Positions 38,361 through 46,703 of a stretch of DNA of 64,000 nt are shown piece after piece. Position 1 is the first letter of the stretch. The number at the start of each line of letters is the position of its first letter. Source of the stretch: Flavobacterium branchiarum (GTDB taxonomy: Bacteria; Bacteroidota; Bacteroidia; Flavobacteriales; Flavobacteriaceae); contig NZ_JAUFQQ010000005.1 in assembly GCF_030409845.1 (NCBI RefSeq), forward strand, positions 1,488,001 through 1,552,000, given 5' to 3'. The translations under genes and the position numbers were made by a program. The notes beneath the pieces are model-generated. The model was not told the origin of the DNA. It searched no databases and worked only from the letters and a program-made list of their open reading frames with translations.

Positions 38361-38368
38361 TATATTTG
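38361..38368 (+). promoter_or_regulatory. -7 promoter box
   Basis: TATATTTG, an exact TAnnTTTG match, 12-18 bases upstream of the small Cys-rich protein start; the transcript leader would be very short. Confidence 0.5.
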
Positions 38369-38380
38369 TTTCTATAATAG

Positions 38381-38743
38381 ATGACCATGAGAGAAATAGA
38401 ACAAATATATCATAACGACTTTGGAATTTCATTTTATTGGAAGAGCCATAACGAAACTCTTTTTGACAAAATTCAATTGATTTTTAAAGAAACTGGATTT
38501 TACTTTTCTGTTTCCGAATTAAAAGATTTTGATGATTTGATTGAGGATAGCTTAATGGCAAATGCCTGTTGTGATGAATGTGCCTTAAAGAATAAATGCA
38601 ATAAGTTTTTACTGAAAACGCCTTGTTCTCAGATAGATTTGGCTGTTTCTATGGAAGAATTAAAGGCAATTGAAGATTTAGTAAAGGGTTCTTTATTTAA
38701 AATTCAACTAGAAGAATATGTTTACGGGGTTGGTTTAAACTAA
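38381..38743 (+). CDS. Hypothetical protein with cysteine cluster
   Basis: 120 residues, cytoplasmic. Five cysteines (C63, C64, C67, C73, C82) in ANACCDECALKNKCNKF and KTPC suggest a bound metal or iron-sulfur cluster. The N-terminal half is mixed helical. A second in-frame ATG (38387) is equally possible as start. I do not recognise a named family. It has its own promoter box. Confidence 0.6.
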   Translation: MTMREIEQIYHNDFGISFYWKSHNETLFDKIQLIFKETGFYFSVSELKDFDDLIEDSLMANACCDECALKNKCNKFLLKTPCSQIDLAVSMEELKAIEDLVKGSLFKIQLEEYVYGVGLN

Positions 38744-38777
38744 AACTAGCTCGTTTCGTTTTAGCAGAAACCTTACT

Positions 38778-38823
38778 ATGATGTAAATATATCTGGAGTA
38801 GTTCCAAAATATATTTACATCAT
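38778..38823. repeat. 15-bp perfect inverted repeat between convergent genes
   Basis: Arms ATGATGTAAATATAT (38778-38792) and ATATATTTACATCAT (38809-38823). There is no T-run, so it is not a standard terminator, but its position between convergent genes suggests a bidirectional transcript end. Confidence 0.5.
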
Positions 38824-38832
38824 GAAAAGTGT

Positions 38833-39591
38833 TTATTTTTCGAATTTCTTGAGTTCAAATGTTTCTCCATCAAAAACTCCGTAAGTGAAATATCCAATCC
38901 AATCGCCAAGATTTACATAATTAGAATCTTGACCTACAGGAAGAATCATAGGCAAATGACGGTGTCCAAAAACGAAGTAATTATAATGTTTCGTTTCCAA
39001 TTTACGTTTGGCATACAATACCAACCATTCATTTTCTTCACCTAAAAATTTGACATCTTCATCACCAGAAATCAACTTATTTTTTACAGATAAATATTGT
39101 GCTAATTTCACACCAATATCAGGATGAAGCCATCTAAAAATCCATTTTGAGAATGGATTTGTAAAGACTTTTTTCATTCTTTTATACCCTTTATCACCAG
39201 GACCTTTTCCATCACCATGTCCTATAAGAAATGTTTTTTCTCCAAAAGTAAATTCCATATTATCATGATAAACAGGAATATTAAGTTCTGTTTGAAAGTA
39301 ATCATTCATCCATAAATCATGATTCCCTACAAAGAAATATACAGGAATACCGCTATCACGAATTTCAGCTAGTTTACCTAAAACTCGGATAAATCCCTTA
39401 GGAACAACCGTTTTGTATTCGAACCAAAAATCGAATAGATCGCCTAATAAAAAAATAGCCTCAGCATCTTTTTTTACCTCATCTAGCCACGCAACAAATT
39501 TTTGTTCTCTAGGAAAACTTAATTCAGGTGTAGGTGCTCCAAAATGTTGATCGGAAGCAAAATAAACTTTTTTATTATTGGGTAATTGCAT
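38833..39591 (-). CDS. lpxH: UDP-2,3-diacylglucosamine diphosphatase
   Basis: 252 residues of the calcineurin-like metallophosphoesterase fold. It hydrolyses UDP-2,3-diacylglucosamine in lipid A synthesis at the inner membrane. Metal motifs are SDQHFGA (DxH), LLGDLFDFWFEY, VGNHD, IGHGDG and FGHRHLP. In Bacteroidota this sequence type fills the LpxH role. It lies 15 bases after the queD-like gene in the same direction. Confidence 0.9.
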   Translation of the reverse strand: MQLPNNKKVYFASDQHFGAPTPELSFPREQKFVAWLDEVKKDAEAIFLLGDLFDFWFEYKTVVPKGFIRVLGKLAEIRDSGIPVYFFVGNHDLWMNDYFQTELNIPVYHDNMEFTFGEKTFLIGHGDGKGPGDKGYKRMKKVFTNPFSKWIFRWLHPDIGVKLAQYLSVKNKLISGDEDVKFLGEENEWLVLYAKRKLETKHYNYFVFGHRHLPMILPVGQDSNYVNLGDWIGYFTYGVFDGETFELKKFEK

Positions 39592-39606
39592 GAAAATATA
39601 TTTCGA

Positions 39607-40059
39607 TTACAAATTATCGCTTGCGTACCATTCTGCAAATGATGATTCTGTTTCTTGAAGTTTTAAAGAGAAAAGAGAAATATTTGTTGGCAATCTTTTG
39701 ACAATTCTTGCAGAAAAATCAACAACCATATTCTCACTTGTAGGCTGATAATCAACTAAAATAACATGGTGACCACGGTTTTTTAGTTCATTTGCTAATT
39801 CAATATGCGGTGTTGTTTCATTAAAAACCGTAGCATGATCAAACTGATCTACGATTTCTTCTTTTATAATTTTCTTTAGATCCGAAAAATCAATTACCAT
39901 TCCGTACTTTACGTTATTACGATCAGTAATTGGCGAACCAATAACTGTTACAGAAAGCTTATAACTATGTCCGTGAACATTTTTACATTTTCCATCATAA
40001 CCATAAAGTGCGTGCCCTGTTTCGAAACTAAATTGTTTTGTTATTCTGATATTACTCAT
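39607..40059 (-). CDS. queD: 6-pyruvoyl-tetrahydropterin synthase/QueD family protein
   Basis: 150 residues. The T-fold enzyme converts dihydroneopterin triphosphate to 6-carboxy-tetrahydropterin in queuosine synthesis (QueD) or to 6-pyruvoyl-tetrahydropterin. The motif FETGHALYGYDGKCKNVHGHSYKLSV gives the zinc histidines and the catalytic cysteine; DFSDLKKIIKEEIVDQFDHATVFN and PTSENMVVDF are conserved. QueD is the likelier assignment in bacteria. Upstream a -7 box lies at 40079-40086. Confidence 0.85.
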   Translation of the reverse strand: MSNIRITKQFSFETGHALYGYDGKCKNVHGHSYKLSVTVIGSPITDRNNVKYGMVIDFSDLKKIIKEEIVDQFDHATVFNETTPHIELANELKNRGHHVILVDYQPTSENMVVDFSARIVKRLPTNISLFSLKLQETESSFAEWYASDNL

Positions 40060-40078
40060 CGAGTTGTATTTTAGGTTG

Positions 40079-40086
40079 CAAATTTA
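40079..40086 (-). promoter_or_regulatory. -7 promoter box for queD-lpxH
   Basis: The minus strand reads TAAATTTG followed by C, an exact TAnnTTTG match, 20 bases upstream of the queD start. Confidence 0.55.
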
Positions 40087-40091
40087 CTAAA

Positions 40092-40268
40092 TTAAAAACC
40101 GTTTTTGTCTCTTTTTTTAGCTCTGTTATACATCCAGTAGGCTACTCCAACCAAAATAACGAATGGAATAAACGAACCAATCACTACTCCAATTTGATAA
40201 GCACCATCGGGAGCAGTCTTCATTTTCTCTGCAACATCTACTTGCTGAAGGAATAAAACAACATTCAT
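40092..40268 (-). CDS. 58-residue single-helix membrane protein
   Basis: A short gene between the enoyl-CoA hydratase and queD. The protein starts MNVVLFLQQVDVAEKMKTAP, has one membrane helix (about 25-47, IGVVIGSFIPFVILVGVAYW) and ends with a basic tail (NRAKKRDKNGF). The gradual helix plus positive-inside tail and the five-base spacing to the upstream hydratase stop support a real gene. It looks conserved in flavobacteria from memory. The function is unknown. Confidence 0.7.
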   Translation of the reverse strand: MNVVLFLQQVDVAEKMKTAPDGAYQIGVVIGSFIPFVILVGVAYWMYNRAKKRDKNGF

Positions 40269-40273
40269 ATTAA

Positions 40274-41041
40274 TTATTTTTTAAATTGTAATAAAGCAGA
40301 TTTTGTAAAATCTGACAAAACTAATTTACCTGAAATCTGAGCGCGTTCCAAAAGTAACGAGCCCCAATTTTCAGTTCCTTGCCAGATAATTTTTTTCATT
40401 TCTAATAATGCTTCTGGATTGTAACTTGCCAATTTCAATGCAAAATGAGACAATTCTTTGTCCAATTCCACTTCGTTTTCCAATACTTTTGCAAAAAGCC
40501 CTTTATGGTTTGCCCAAGTTGCCGATTTCCATTCGTGAGCAGCAAGTGTCAGCTCTACCATTGCCGTTTTCCCAATCTTTTTAGAAACAGCAGGTTCAAT
40601 AACAAAAGGTCCAATTCCGATCGCTAATTCGGAGAGTTTCACAGCACTCTCTTGTGTAGCAAAAGCATAATCACAAGCAGCGGCAATACCAACTCCTCCC
40701 CCAACTGATTTACCATGAATACGTCCAATAATTAATTTTGAACAATTTCTCATGGCATTGATAACATGTGCAAACCCAGAAAAGAACGCTGCTCCTTGCT
40801 CTTCATTTTCAACTGCCAGAAGTTCATCAAAAGAAGCACCAGCACAAAAAGCACCATTGCCCTCACTTTTTAAAATGATTACTGTAACAGCCGAATTTTT
40901 ACTCAAACTGTCAATTTCAGCAGTTAGTTTATTTAGCAAAATTCTAGGAAAAGAATTACTCGCAGGATGATAAAAAGCAACTGTTGCTATATTATTTTGT
41001 ATTATGGTATGAAGGGAACCGTATTGATTTTCTGAACTCAT
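40274..41041 (-). CDS. Enoyl-CoA hydratase/isomerase family protein
   Basis: 255 residues of the crotonase fold. Oxyanion-hole segments are GNGAFCAGASFDELL and GRIHGKSVGGGVGIAAACDYAFA, followed by KLSELAIGIGPFVIEPAVSKKIG, where the usual catalytic glutamate positions of hydratases are partly replaced. It probably acts on a CoA ester in fatty-acid or aromatic degradation, but the substrate is not evident. It is the first gene before the 58-residue membrane protein. Confidence 0.85.
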   Translation of the reverse strand: MSSENQYGSLHTIIQNNIATVAFYHPASNSFPRILLNKLTAEIDSLSKNSAVTVIILKSEGNGAFCAGASFDELLAVENEEQGAAFFSGFAHVINAMRNCSKLIIGRIHGKSVGGGVGIAAACDYAFATQESAVKLSELAIGIGPFVIEPAVSKKIGKTAMVELTLAAHEWKSATWANHKGLFAKVLENEVELDKELSHFALKLASYNPEALLEMKKIIWQGTENWGSLLLERAQISGKLVLSDFTKSALLQFKK

Positions 41042-41147
41042 AAAAAATAGATTTGATTGTAAAGTTACAATTTTGGTAACTATTTTAAGGTGATGCCTTT
41101 TGAAATTTGCTTTTTGGTAATTAAATGACTTTATTTGCTATCAAATC

Positions 41148-41221
41148 GGGGGATTAGCTCATTTGGCTAGAGTGCTTGCCTGGCAGGCAAGAGGTGATCG
41201 GTTCGAATCCGATATTCTCCA
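41148..41221 (+). tRNA. tRNA-Ala (anticodon GGC)
   Basis: A complete cloverleaf of 74 bases: acceptor GGGGGAT with ATTCTCC, D arm GCTC, anticodon stem CTTGC/GCAAG with loop CTGGCAG, and T arm ATCGG-TTCGAAT-CCGAT. The anticodon is GGC, and the G3-U70 wobble pair that marks alanine tRNAs is present. The discriminator is A and CCA is not encoded. A terminator follows. Confidence 0.96.
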
Positions 41222-41232
41222 CGTTTAAAATC

Positions 41233-41263
41233 AAGCACTTATAGAAATATAGGTGCTTTTTTT
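41233..41263 (+). terminator. Intrinsic terminator after tRNA-Ala
   Basis: AAGCACTTATA pairs with TATAGGTGCTT (one G-T pair) around GAAA, then a T-run. The following 240 bases (to 41502) show nothing else. Confidence 0.8.
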
Positions 41264-41502
41264 ATTAAATGAATATTATACTTTTCATAAAGGAACAAGC
41301 ATCAAAAAACGCTACCCCATTCCATTAGCAATTCTCCCTCCTTAGCTTCCTTTTTTAGTAATCGTAATCATACTATATACACACAACTTTCTATATTAAA
41401 ATCTTATTTTGGTTGCTATTTAGTAAAACTTTTTTTACTTTCCCCAAAAATAGCAAATACTAATTATTATCTATTTAATAAAAACCAAAAGCACTTACAT
41501 CT

Positions 41503-42054
41503 ATGGAAATATTAGAAAATTTAGACCCGTTGCTCCGAGCATTTTGGTTTATCGCCATACCTACAAGTTTAATTTTTACCATTCAGACCATTTTGACGTT
41601 TATCGGTATTGACTCATTTGATGGAGTGGATTTTGAATTTGACTCCCACAACTCATTTCATCCATTTTCTTTAAGAAACTTAATTAATTTTCTTCTAGGT
41701 TTTAGCTGGACAGGAATTTCTTTTTATTCAACTATCTCCAATCGAATTTTACTTGTGGTGCTAGCATTAGCAGTTGGAATTATATTTGTTGTTTTGTTTT
41801 TCCTTATTATTAAACAGCTTCAAAAATTAACGGAAGACAATACTTTTAAAATTACAAATACATTAAACAAAACTGCCGAAGTTTACCTAACAATTCCAGA
41901 AAACAAAAAAGGAAAAGGTAAAATTATGATTAGTGTAAATGGTTCTTTTCATGAATTAGAAGCAATGACTGAAAACAATACAATACCATCAGGTTCGACA
42001 GTAAAAGTAGTAAGAATAGAAAACGATAACATTCTAATAGTAGAAATAATTTAA
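41503..42054 (+). CDS. NfeD-like membrane protein, flotillin partner
   Basis: 183 residues. Helices at about 14-36 and 85-108, plus a possible re-entrant helix near 58-78, are followed by a soluble domain (about 120-183) with the alternating strands of an OB-fold (TAEVYLTIPENKKGKGKIMISV, GSTVKVVRIENDNILIVEII). NfeD-type proteins are often encoded next to SPFH/flotillin genes, as here (10 bases), and regulate membrane microdomains. Confidence 0.8.
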   Translation: MEILENLDPLLRAFWFIAIPTSLIFTIQTILTFIGIDSFDGVDFEFDSHNSFHPFSLRNLINFLLGFSWTGISFYSTISNRILLVVLALAVGIIFVVLFFLIIKQLQKLTEDNTFKITNTLNKTAEVYLTIPENKKGKGKIMISVNGSFHELEAMTENNTIPSGSTVKVVRIENDNILIVEII

Positions 42055-42064
42055 CCCAATTAAT

Positions 42065-43573
42065 ATGACGCCTATAATTATCATTGCCGTTGCAGCCGTA
42101 GTTTTGTTTGCAACTATCTCCGCCTTAATATCAAGATACAAACGTTGCCCATCTGACAAAATTTTAGTCATTTACGGAAGAACTGGTGGTACATCTGCTA
42201 AATGTATCCATGGTGGTGGTGCTTTTATCTGGCCAGTAATTCAAGATTATGCATTCTTAGATTTAAAGCCTTTATCAATCGAGGCGAACTTAACTAATGC
42301 ATTAAGTCGCCAGAACATAAGAGTTGATGTTCCATGTCGTTTTACAATTGCTATTTCTACCGAAGCGGATAGCATGAATACGGCGGCAGAAAGACTTTTA
42401 GGATTATCATCTGAACAAATTCAAGAATTAGCAAAAGATATTCTATTTGGTCAATTACGTTTAGTAATTGCTACAATGACAATCGAAGAGATCAACTCTG
42501 ATCGTGATAAGTTTCTTGACAATATTTCGAAAAATGTTGATAGTGAATTAAAGAAGATTGGTTTAAAATTAATCAACGTAAACGTTACTGACATTAAAGA
42601 TGAATCAGGTTATATTGAAGCATTAGGAAAAGAAGCTGCCGCAAAAGCAATTAACGAAGCTAAAATTAGTGTTGCTGAACAAGAAAAAATAGGAGAAACA
42701 GGAAAGGCGCTTGCAGACAGAGAAAAAGACACTCAAATTGCAGAAACCCATAGAGATAGAGATGTTAAAATTGCAATTACACAAAAAGATAGAGAAATCA
42801 GTATTGCTACTGCTGCAAAAGACGAAACAATTGGTAAAGCAGAAGCCGAAAGAGATACAAGAGTAAAAACATCCGAAGCAAACGCAATTGCTATTGAGGG
42901 AGAAAATCAAGCAAGAATTGCTATTGCAAATTCTGAAGCACTTCGTAGAGAAAAAGAAGCAGAATCATTGCGTATCGCAATTACTGCAGAAAAGGTACAA
43001 CAAGCAAAAGCGCTAGAAGAATCATACGTAGCAGAACAAATAGCCGAATTAGCACGTTCAGAAAGAGAACGCTCTACACAAATTGCAAATATTGTAGTTC
43101 CAGCTGAAATAGCTAAGCAAAGAGCAATTATTGAAGCACAAGCTGCTGCAGAAACAATAAGAGAAAATGCAAAAGGAGAAGCAGATGCTATTTTTGCAAA
43201 AATGGAAGCCGAAGCAAAAGGGCTTTTTGAAATTTTAACTAAACAAGCTGAAGGATATAAAGAAGTAGTTGCTGCGGCTGGTGGAGATCCAAGTAAGGCA
43301 TTCCAATTACTTTTATTAGAGAAACTTCCGGAATTAGTAAGCATACAGGTTGAAGCTGTTAAAAACATTAAAATCGACAAAATTACTGTTTGGGATTCTG
43401 GTAGCGGACAAAATGAGAATGGGAATTCATCTACTGCAAACTTCGTTTCAGGAATGATGAAAACCGTTCCTCCTCTTAATGATTTATTTAATATGGCTGG
43501 ATTAAACCTTCCAACCTATTTAAAAGGAACTGATAGCCCTGATGAACAGATTATCAAACAGCAGGAAGAGTAA
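42065..43573 (+). CDS. Flotillin-family (SPFH/Band 7) protein
   Basis: 502 residues. An N-terminal membrane-associated segment (2-22) is followed by the SPFH domain (about 25-185, with CIHGGGAFIWPVIQDYAFLDL) and a long alanine/glutamate-rich coiled coil (about 190-390) with GEADAIFAKMEAEAKG typical of flotillin. A C-terminal region follows. Flotillins organise ordered membrane domains and scaffold membrane enzymes. It follows its NfeD-like partner and ends at a perfect terminator. Confidence 0.93.
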   Translation: MTPIIIIAVAAVVLFATISALISRYKRCPSDKILVIYGRTGGTSAKCIHGGGAFIWPVIQDYAFLDLKPLSIEANLTNALSRQNIRVDVPCRFTIAISTEADSMNTAAERLLGLSSEQIQELAKDILFGQLRLVIATMTIEEINSDRDKFLDNISKNVDSELKKIGLKLINVNVTDIKDESGYIEALGKEAAAKAINEAKISVAEQEKIGETGKALADREKDTQIAETHRDRDVKIAITQKDREISIATAAKDETIGKAEAERDTRVKTSEANAIAIEGENQARIAIANSEALRREKEAESLRIAITAEKVQQAKALEESYVAEQIAELARSERERSTQIANIVVPAEIAKQRAIIEAQAAAETIRENAKGEADAIFAKMEAEAKGLFEILTKQAEGYKEVVAAAGGDPSKAFQLLLLEKLPELVSIQVEAVKNIKIDKITVWDSGSGQNENGNSSTANFVSGMMKTVPPLNDLFNMAGLNLPTYLKGTDSPDEQIIKQQEE

Positions 43574-43592
43574 AAAACATTTAAATACTTAA

Positions 43593-43630
43593 AAATAGGG
43601 TTCAGCTTTAGTAAAAGCTGAACCCTATTT
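43593..43630 (+). terminator. Intrinsic terminator after flotillin
   Basis: Perfect 17-bp arms AAATAGGGTTCAGCTTT and AAAGCTGAACCCTATTT separated by AGTA. The T-run is short, but stem stability is high. Confidence 0.8.
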
Positions 43631-43889
43631 CATTATAAGCACTTCAGTAACCTTACAATCCATAAATTTCTAATTCTTAATAAAATCTTGATGTTATTAT
43701 TTTTCAAGAACTCTTTCTAAAGAACATTCCTATCAATAAAAAAATCACCCTAAAATAGTTCCACTAATCTACAAATATTACATTCTAGTTAACAATCATT
43801 TAAAACTACAAAAGACATTATATTTTAAAATAATAAACATAAACTTACAATTAAATGTTAAATATTTTTATACGTAAGAAAAAACACTG

Positions 43890-43897
43890 TATATTTG
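43890..43897 (+). promoter_or_regulatory. -7 promoter box of a candidate small RNA
   Basis: TATATTTG followed by C, an exact TAnnTTTG match, with no protein gene starting within the next 800 bases on this strand. Confidence 0.45.
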
Positions 43898-43902
43898 CAA
43901 CA

Positions 43903-44104
43903 GCAATTTAGTTAATGCTAAAAAATTTTGCAAACAGCAATAAAATTAAAGACAATTAAACATTTGTTTTTTACCTAAAATTTTCATTTTTAAATATTTC
44001 TGAATTAGTAAGTAGAGATTACAAACATTAAAGATGTTCTTGATAAAAAAAGCAAATGCTAAACCGTAATCAATTTTGAATAAGCGATTACGGTTTTTAT
44101 TTTA
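43903..44104 (+). ncRNA. Candidate small RNA
   Basis: About 200 AT-rich bases lie between the promoter box at 43890-43897 and an intrinsic terminator at 44061-44099 (arms AAACCGTAATC and GATTACGGTTT followed by TTATTTT). The longest ORF inside is 14 codons (43915). The region 43631-43889 before it holds nothing recognisable. Promoter plus terminator without a gene suggests a small RNA; class and target are unknown. Confidence 0.4.
44061..44104 (+). terminator. Intrinsic terminator of the candidate small RNA
   Basis: Perfect 11-bp arms AAACCGTAATC (44061-44071) and GATTACGGTTT (44086-44096) followed by TTATTTT. Confidence 0.7.
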
Positions 44105-44140
44105 GTACAGACAGTCCATTTAAACGATCTTTATTTTGAA

Positions 44141-44593
44141 TTATAAAAATATCTTAATTAATCCGTAAAGAATCCAGTAAACTAAAATCCCACTTATAAT
44201 TTTTACAATAATATTAATCCCTGAAATACTTTCCTCATTCAACTTATTTTTGTTGTATAAAACCGAAGAAAAAAAATAATTAAGACTCATTATGGTTAAT
44301 GTAAAAGCAATAAAATGCATAATGGAAAAGGTTTTAGAATTAAAAACAGCATCTGATAAATCATTAGTTTTATAATATTTATCTGTAAATAAATTAGCTT
44401 TTTCGTTAACTAAAAGAGGGCTCTCCATTAAATGTAAAATAAAATAGTCGAAAAAAAATAAGAACATTAAAATAGTGATGTATAAATAAATGCAACTGAA
44501 AGAAAACCAAACCCTAAAACCAAAGAAAAAAGTAGTAACTCCTAGCGCTAATAAATTATCCTTTTTAAGAATAATTATGCATGTTACTAGCAA
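44141..44593 (-). CDS. Hypothetical multi-helix membrane protein
   Basis: 150 residues with about four hydrophobic stretches (about 17-55, 90-110 and 125-148). A polar loop (LVNEKANLFTDKYYKTNDLS) separates them. I recognise no family. It borders the accessory island, is convergent with the candidate small RNA and has no visible promoter box. It could be a stray immunity-type membrane protein; the start is uncertain. Confidence 0.45.
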   Translation of the reverse strand: MLVTCIIILKKDNLLALGVTTFFFGFRVWFSFSCIYLYITILMFLFFFDYFILHLMESPLLVNEKANLFTDKYYKTNDLSDAVFNSKTFSIMHFIAFTLTIMSLNYFFSSVLYNKNKLNEESISGINIIVKIISGILVYWILYGLIKIFL

Positions 44594-44630
44594 GAACCAA
44601 AAAAATACAAAACCTTAAATTTCAGCACTT

Positions 44631-45583
44631 AAAAATCAAACGACGCAAATGTGTCGTTCCCTCTTGCTTACGATTATGTAAAACACTTTTTTATGATACC
44701 CCTTGTTTACATAAAATTCATGTTTAATTAAGTAAAAAAAATCTTATACTGCAAACATGAAATCATAAACATGAAAAAAAATATTTCTAGATTTTTAAAT
44801 TATAGCTGGTCTTTTCTTGTTCTTTTTATTTTTATTTGCTCCTGTAGCACTGAAGAAACTGCATTAAATCAAACCTTAGATGTTCAAACTTGGTTTAAAA
44901 AGTATGAAGCTGAAAGCCCAAATTTTAATCTATTTCAAAATTTAGAATACAATTGGAATCAAGCCAAAATAACAACCTCAGAAGATGGGACTGAAACCAT
45001 TATTGTTCCTATCGTTGAACGCAAAAGAAATTCATCAGAAATTTGGAAACAAAATTTGTATCTTTATAAGATAAGTGAAAATAATTATGAAGCATTAATC
45101 TTTGAGATATTTCCCGATAAAAACTCAAAAAATAGTAGTCAATCAATAGATGGTGGCGATTTTAATGGATACATTAGCTCTTGGGATTTGAAAAATGGTT
45201 TTATAAAAGCGGCTCAATTTGAGAACAATAAAGTTGTTCAAGAAGGAATAGTAGCAATGGTATCATCTGCCAGTTACAATGAACAAAGCAAAATGGTAGC
45301 CAACCCTTGTTCTCTTTGTCTTGATGAAGAAGAGCCCAAAGGAGGAGGAGGAAGTAGTAGTTCTCCTGCTATACCGCTTAGAGATGTTGTAATTACGTCT
45401 CCATCATCACCACCATCGTTTCCCCCTATGACCTATATCCCGCGTGGCCCCTCATATGGAGGTGTCACTAATCCGTCTGAATATACAAATCCTCCTCGTG
45501 GCGGCGGAGGTAGTAGTGGTGGAGGCGTTACAGCACCAACACCTGTACAAATCATCGATGCACTGACAGGAAAAGCAAAATGT
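44631..45583. repeat. Large direct repeat, copy A (promoter, signal peptide, N-domain and linker)
   Basis: This stretch, from the upstream leader (CGTTCCCTCTTGCTTACGAT) through the N-terminal domain and glycine linker to the codons for AKC, is repeated as 46704-47644. The homologous block in the third copy begins only at 50937. Divergence is low within the repeat and jumps sharply at its 3' edge, where the C-terminal domains begin. Confidence 0.8.
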
Positions 45584-46210
45584 ATTTATGAAAAATTAAA
45601 AAGCTCTAGTACTGGGTTTGAAAATGCAATTAAAAAATTTGATGGAGAATTTACATTAAATGATTTAAAATTAACAATTAATAATAAACTAGATGCAAAT
45701 GTTTATGGGATTACAATTCCACCTGTTAATTATGTTACAGAAATTCAGCTAGATAACACTAAACTAGAAACTTTATCCGATTTAGGAAACGCAATAGTGT
45801 TTGCGCACGAAATTATTCATGCCGAGATATACAGAAAAATGCTTTCTGCTGCTCAACATGGAAACTTGGATGATCAGACGATGAATACTCAGCAACAAAT
45901 TGCCTATGTGAATTCTTTAAAAGACAATTTTCCTGGTTTATACGATTATTATTACAAAAGATTCAAAGCTACTTGGAATCACGAAATGATGGCTAATCAT
46001 TATAGAGGAGCCATTGCAGATATCATTCAACAATTTGATAATAATAGATTGCCACGTTTAACGTACGAAAAGATTGCCTGGGTAGGCTTAGGGAAATTAG
46101 AGAAAAATGTTACGTCTATTGCTTGGGATAACTTATCAGCTATCGAAAAAGAATCAGTTACTAAATTAATTAACGAGCACTTTTATAAAGGGCCTTCAAA
46201 CTGTAAATAA
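44771..46210 (+). CDS. Lipoprotein with C-terminal zincin domain (full-length copy A)
   Basis: 479 residues. A lipoprotein signal (1-24, lipobox FICSC, C25 lipidated) is followed by an N-domain (about 30-185) of unknown family, a CxxC with acidic run (CSLCLDEEEP), a Pro/Ser then Gly-rich linker (about 190-260) and a helical C-terminal domain. The latter has H346-E-x-x-H350 (AHEIIHAE), a second motif WNHEMMANHY (H404) and YEKIAWVGL (E433), giving a plausible zinc site with H404 or E433 as third ligand. I read it as a surface or periplasmic metallopeptidase, perhaps a polymorphic-toxin type effector. Two truncated copies follow in the island. The 157-residue secreted gene starts two bases downstream. 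Confidence 0.8.
   Translation: MKKNISRFLNYSWSFLVLFIFICSCSTEETALNQTLDVQTWFKKYEAESPNFNLFQNLEYNWNQAKITTSEDGTETIIVPIVERKRNSSEIWKQNLYLYKISENNYEALIFEIFPDKNSKNSSQSIDGGDFNGYISSWDLKNGFIKAAQFENNKVVQEGIVAMVSSASYNEQSKMVANPCSLCLDEEEPKGGGGSSSSPAIPLRDVVITSPSSPPSFPPMTYIPRGPSYGGVTNPSEYTNPPRGGGGSSGGGVTAPTPVQIIDALTGKAKCIYEKLKSSSTGFENAIKKFDGEFTLNDLKLTINNKLDANVYGITIPPVNYVTEIQLDNTKLETLSDLGNAIVFAHEIIHAEIYRKMLSAAQHGNLDDQTMNTQQQIAYVNSLKDNFPGLYDYYYKRFKATWNHEMMANHYRGAIADIIQQFDNNRLPRLTYEKIAWVGLGKLEKNVTSIAWDNLSAIEKESVTKLINEHFYKGPSNCK
45398..45501 (+). repeat. 104-bp conserved linker block, copy A
   Basis: It encodes the SPSSPPSFPPMTYIPRGPSY-type linker. It differs by one base (C for G) from the two identical copies at 47465-47568 and 51070-51173. 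It is much richer in GC than its surroundings. Confidence 0.9.
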
Positions 46211-46212
46211 TC

Positions 46213-46686
46213 ATGAAAAAGAAGATTTGTCTAATAATACTATTAGCGATTAATTTCATAATAAATGCTCAAAAGAAAGAAAGTGATTATTTTACTTTCT
46301 ATAAAGGAGGAGGTAAATATTTAAAACCTTTAAAGTATGTATTATTTATCCCAAAAGAGGGTAATGTAAAAACAGAAGAAGGTAGAAAAAAAATTTTTAA
46401 GATAGGATCAGAGAGATTTGTCTTTGATAAAGACAAACATAAAGTTGATACATCTTCTGTTAGATTTTTAAATAATATAAAATTAGAAAAGACTACTAAG
46501 CTTAGAGATAATGAGGTTGTTTTTTATAAAAATGAAATTAAAAAAACTGAAATTTATAAAAAATCTGGATTCTCATATCCTTTTCCAATTACTAAAGTTC
46601 ATCCATATTTTAAAATTTATCTTTTAGAAAAAACGGATATGAAATTAATAAAATATGAGGTGGATTGGGAATATTCAGATTTTTAA
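46213..46686 (+). CDS. Secreted 157-residue protein, candidate immunity protein A
   Basis: A signal peptide (about 1-19, MKKKICLIILLAINFIINAQ) exports a basic, lysine-rich beta-type protein (SDYFTFYKGGGKYLKPLKY, YEVDWEYSDF). I recognise no family. It starts two bases after the zincin lipoprotein and is specific to it, since the other two copies are followed by different proteins. Export of both is consistent with a periplasmic inhibitor protecting against a surface toxin, by inference only. Confidence 0.65.
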   Translation: MKKKICLIILLAINFIINAQKKESDYFTFYKGGGKYLKPLKYVLFIPKEGNVKTEEGRKKIFKIGSERFVFDKDKHKVDTSSVRFLNNIKLEKTTKLRDNEVVFYKNEIKKTEIYKKSGFSYPFPITKVHPYFKIYLLEKTDMKLIKYEVDWEYSDF

Positions 46687-46703
46687 AAACCATTAATAAG
46701 GAA

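Noticed and set aside
42623..43380. Long minus-strand ORFs opposite the flotillin gene
   Set aside because: They mirror the Ala/Glu-rich coiled coil and are low-complexity Ser/Ala/Phe sequences, typical antisense artefacts.
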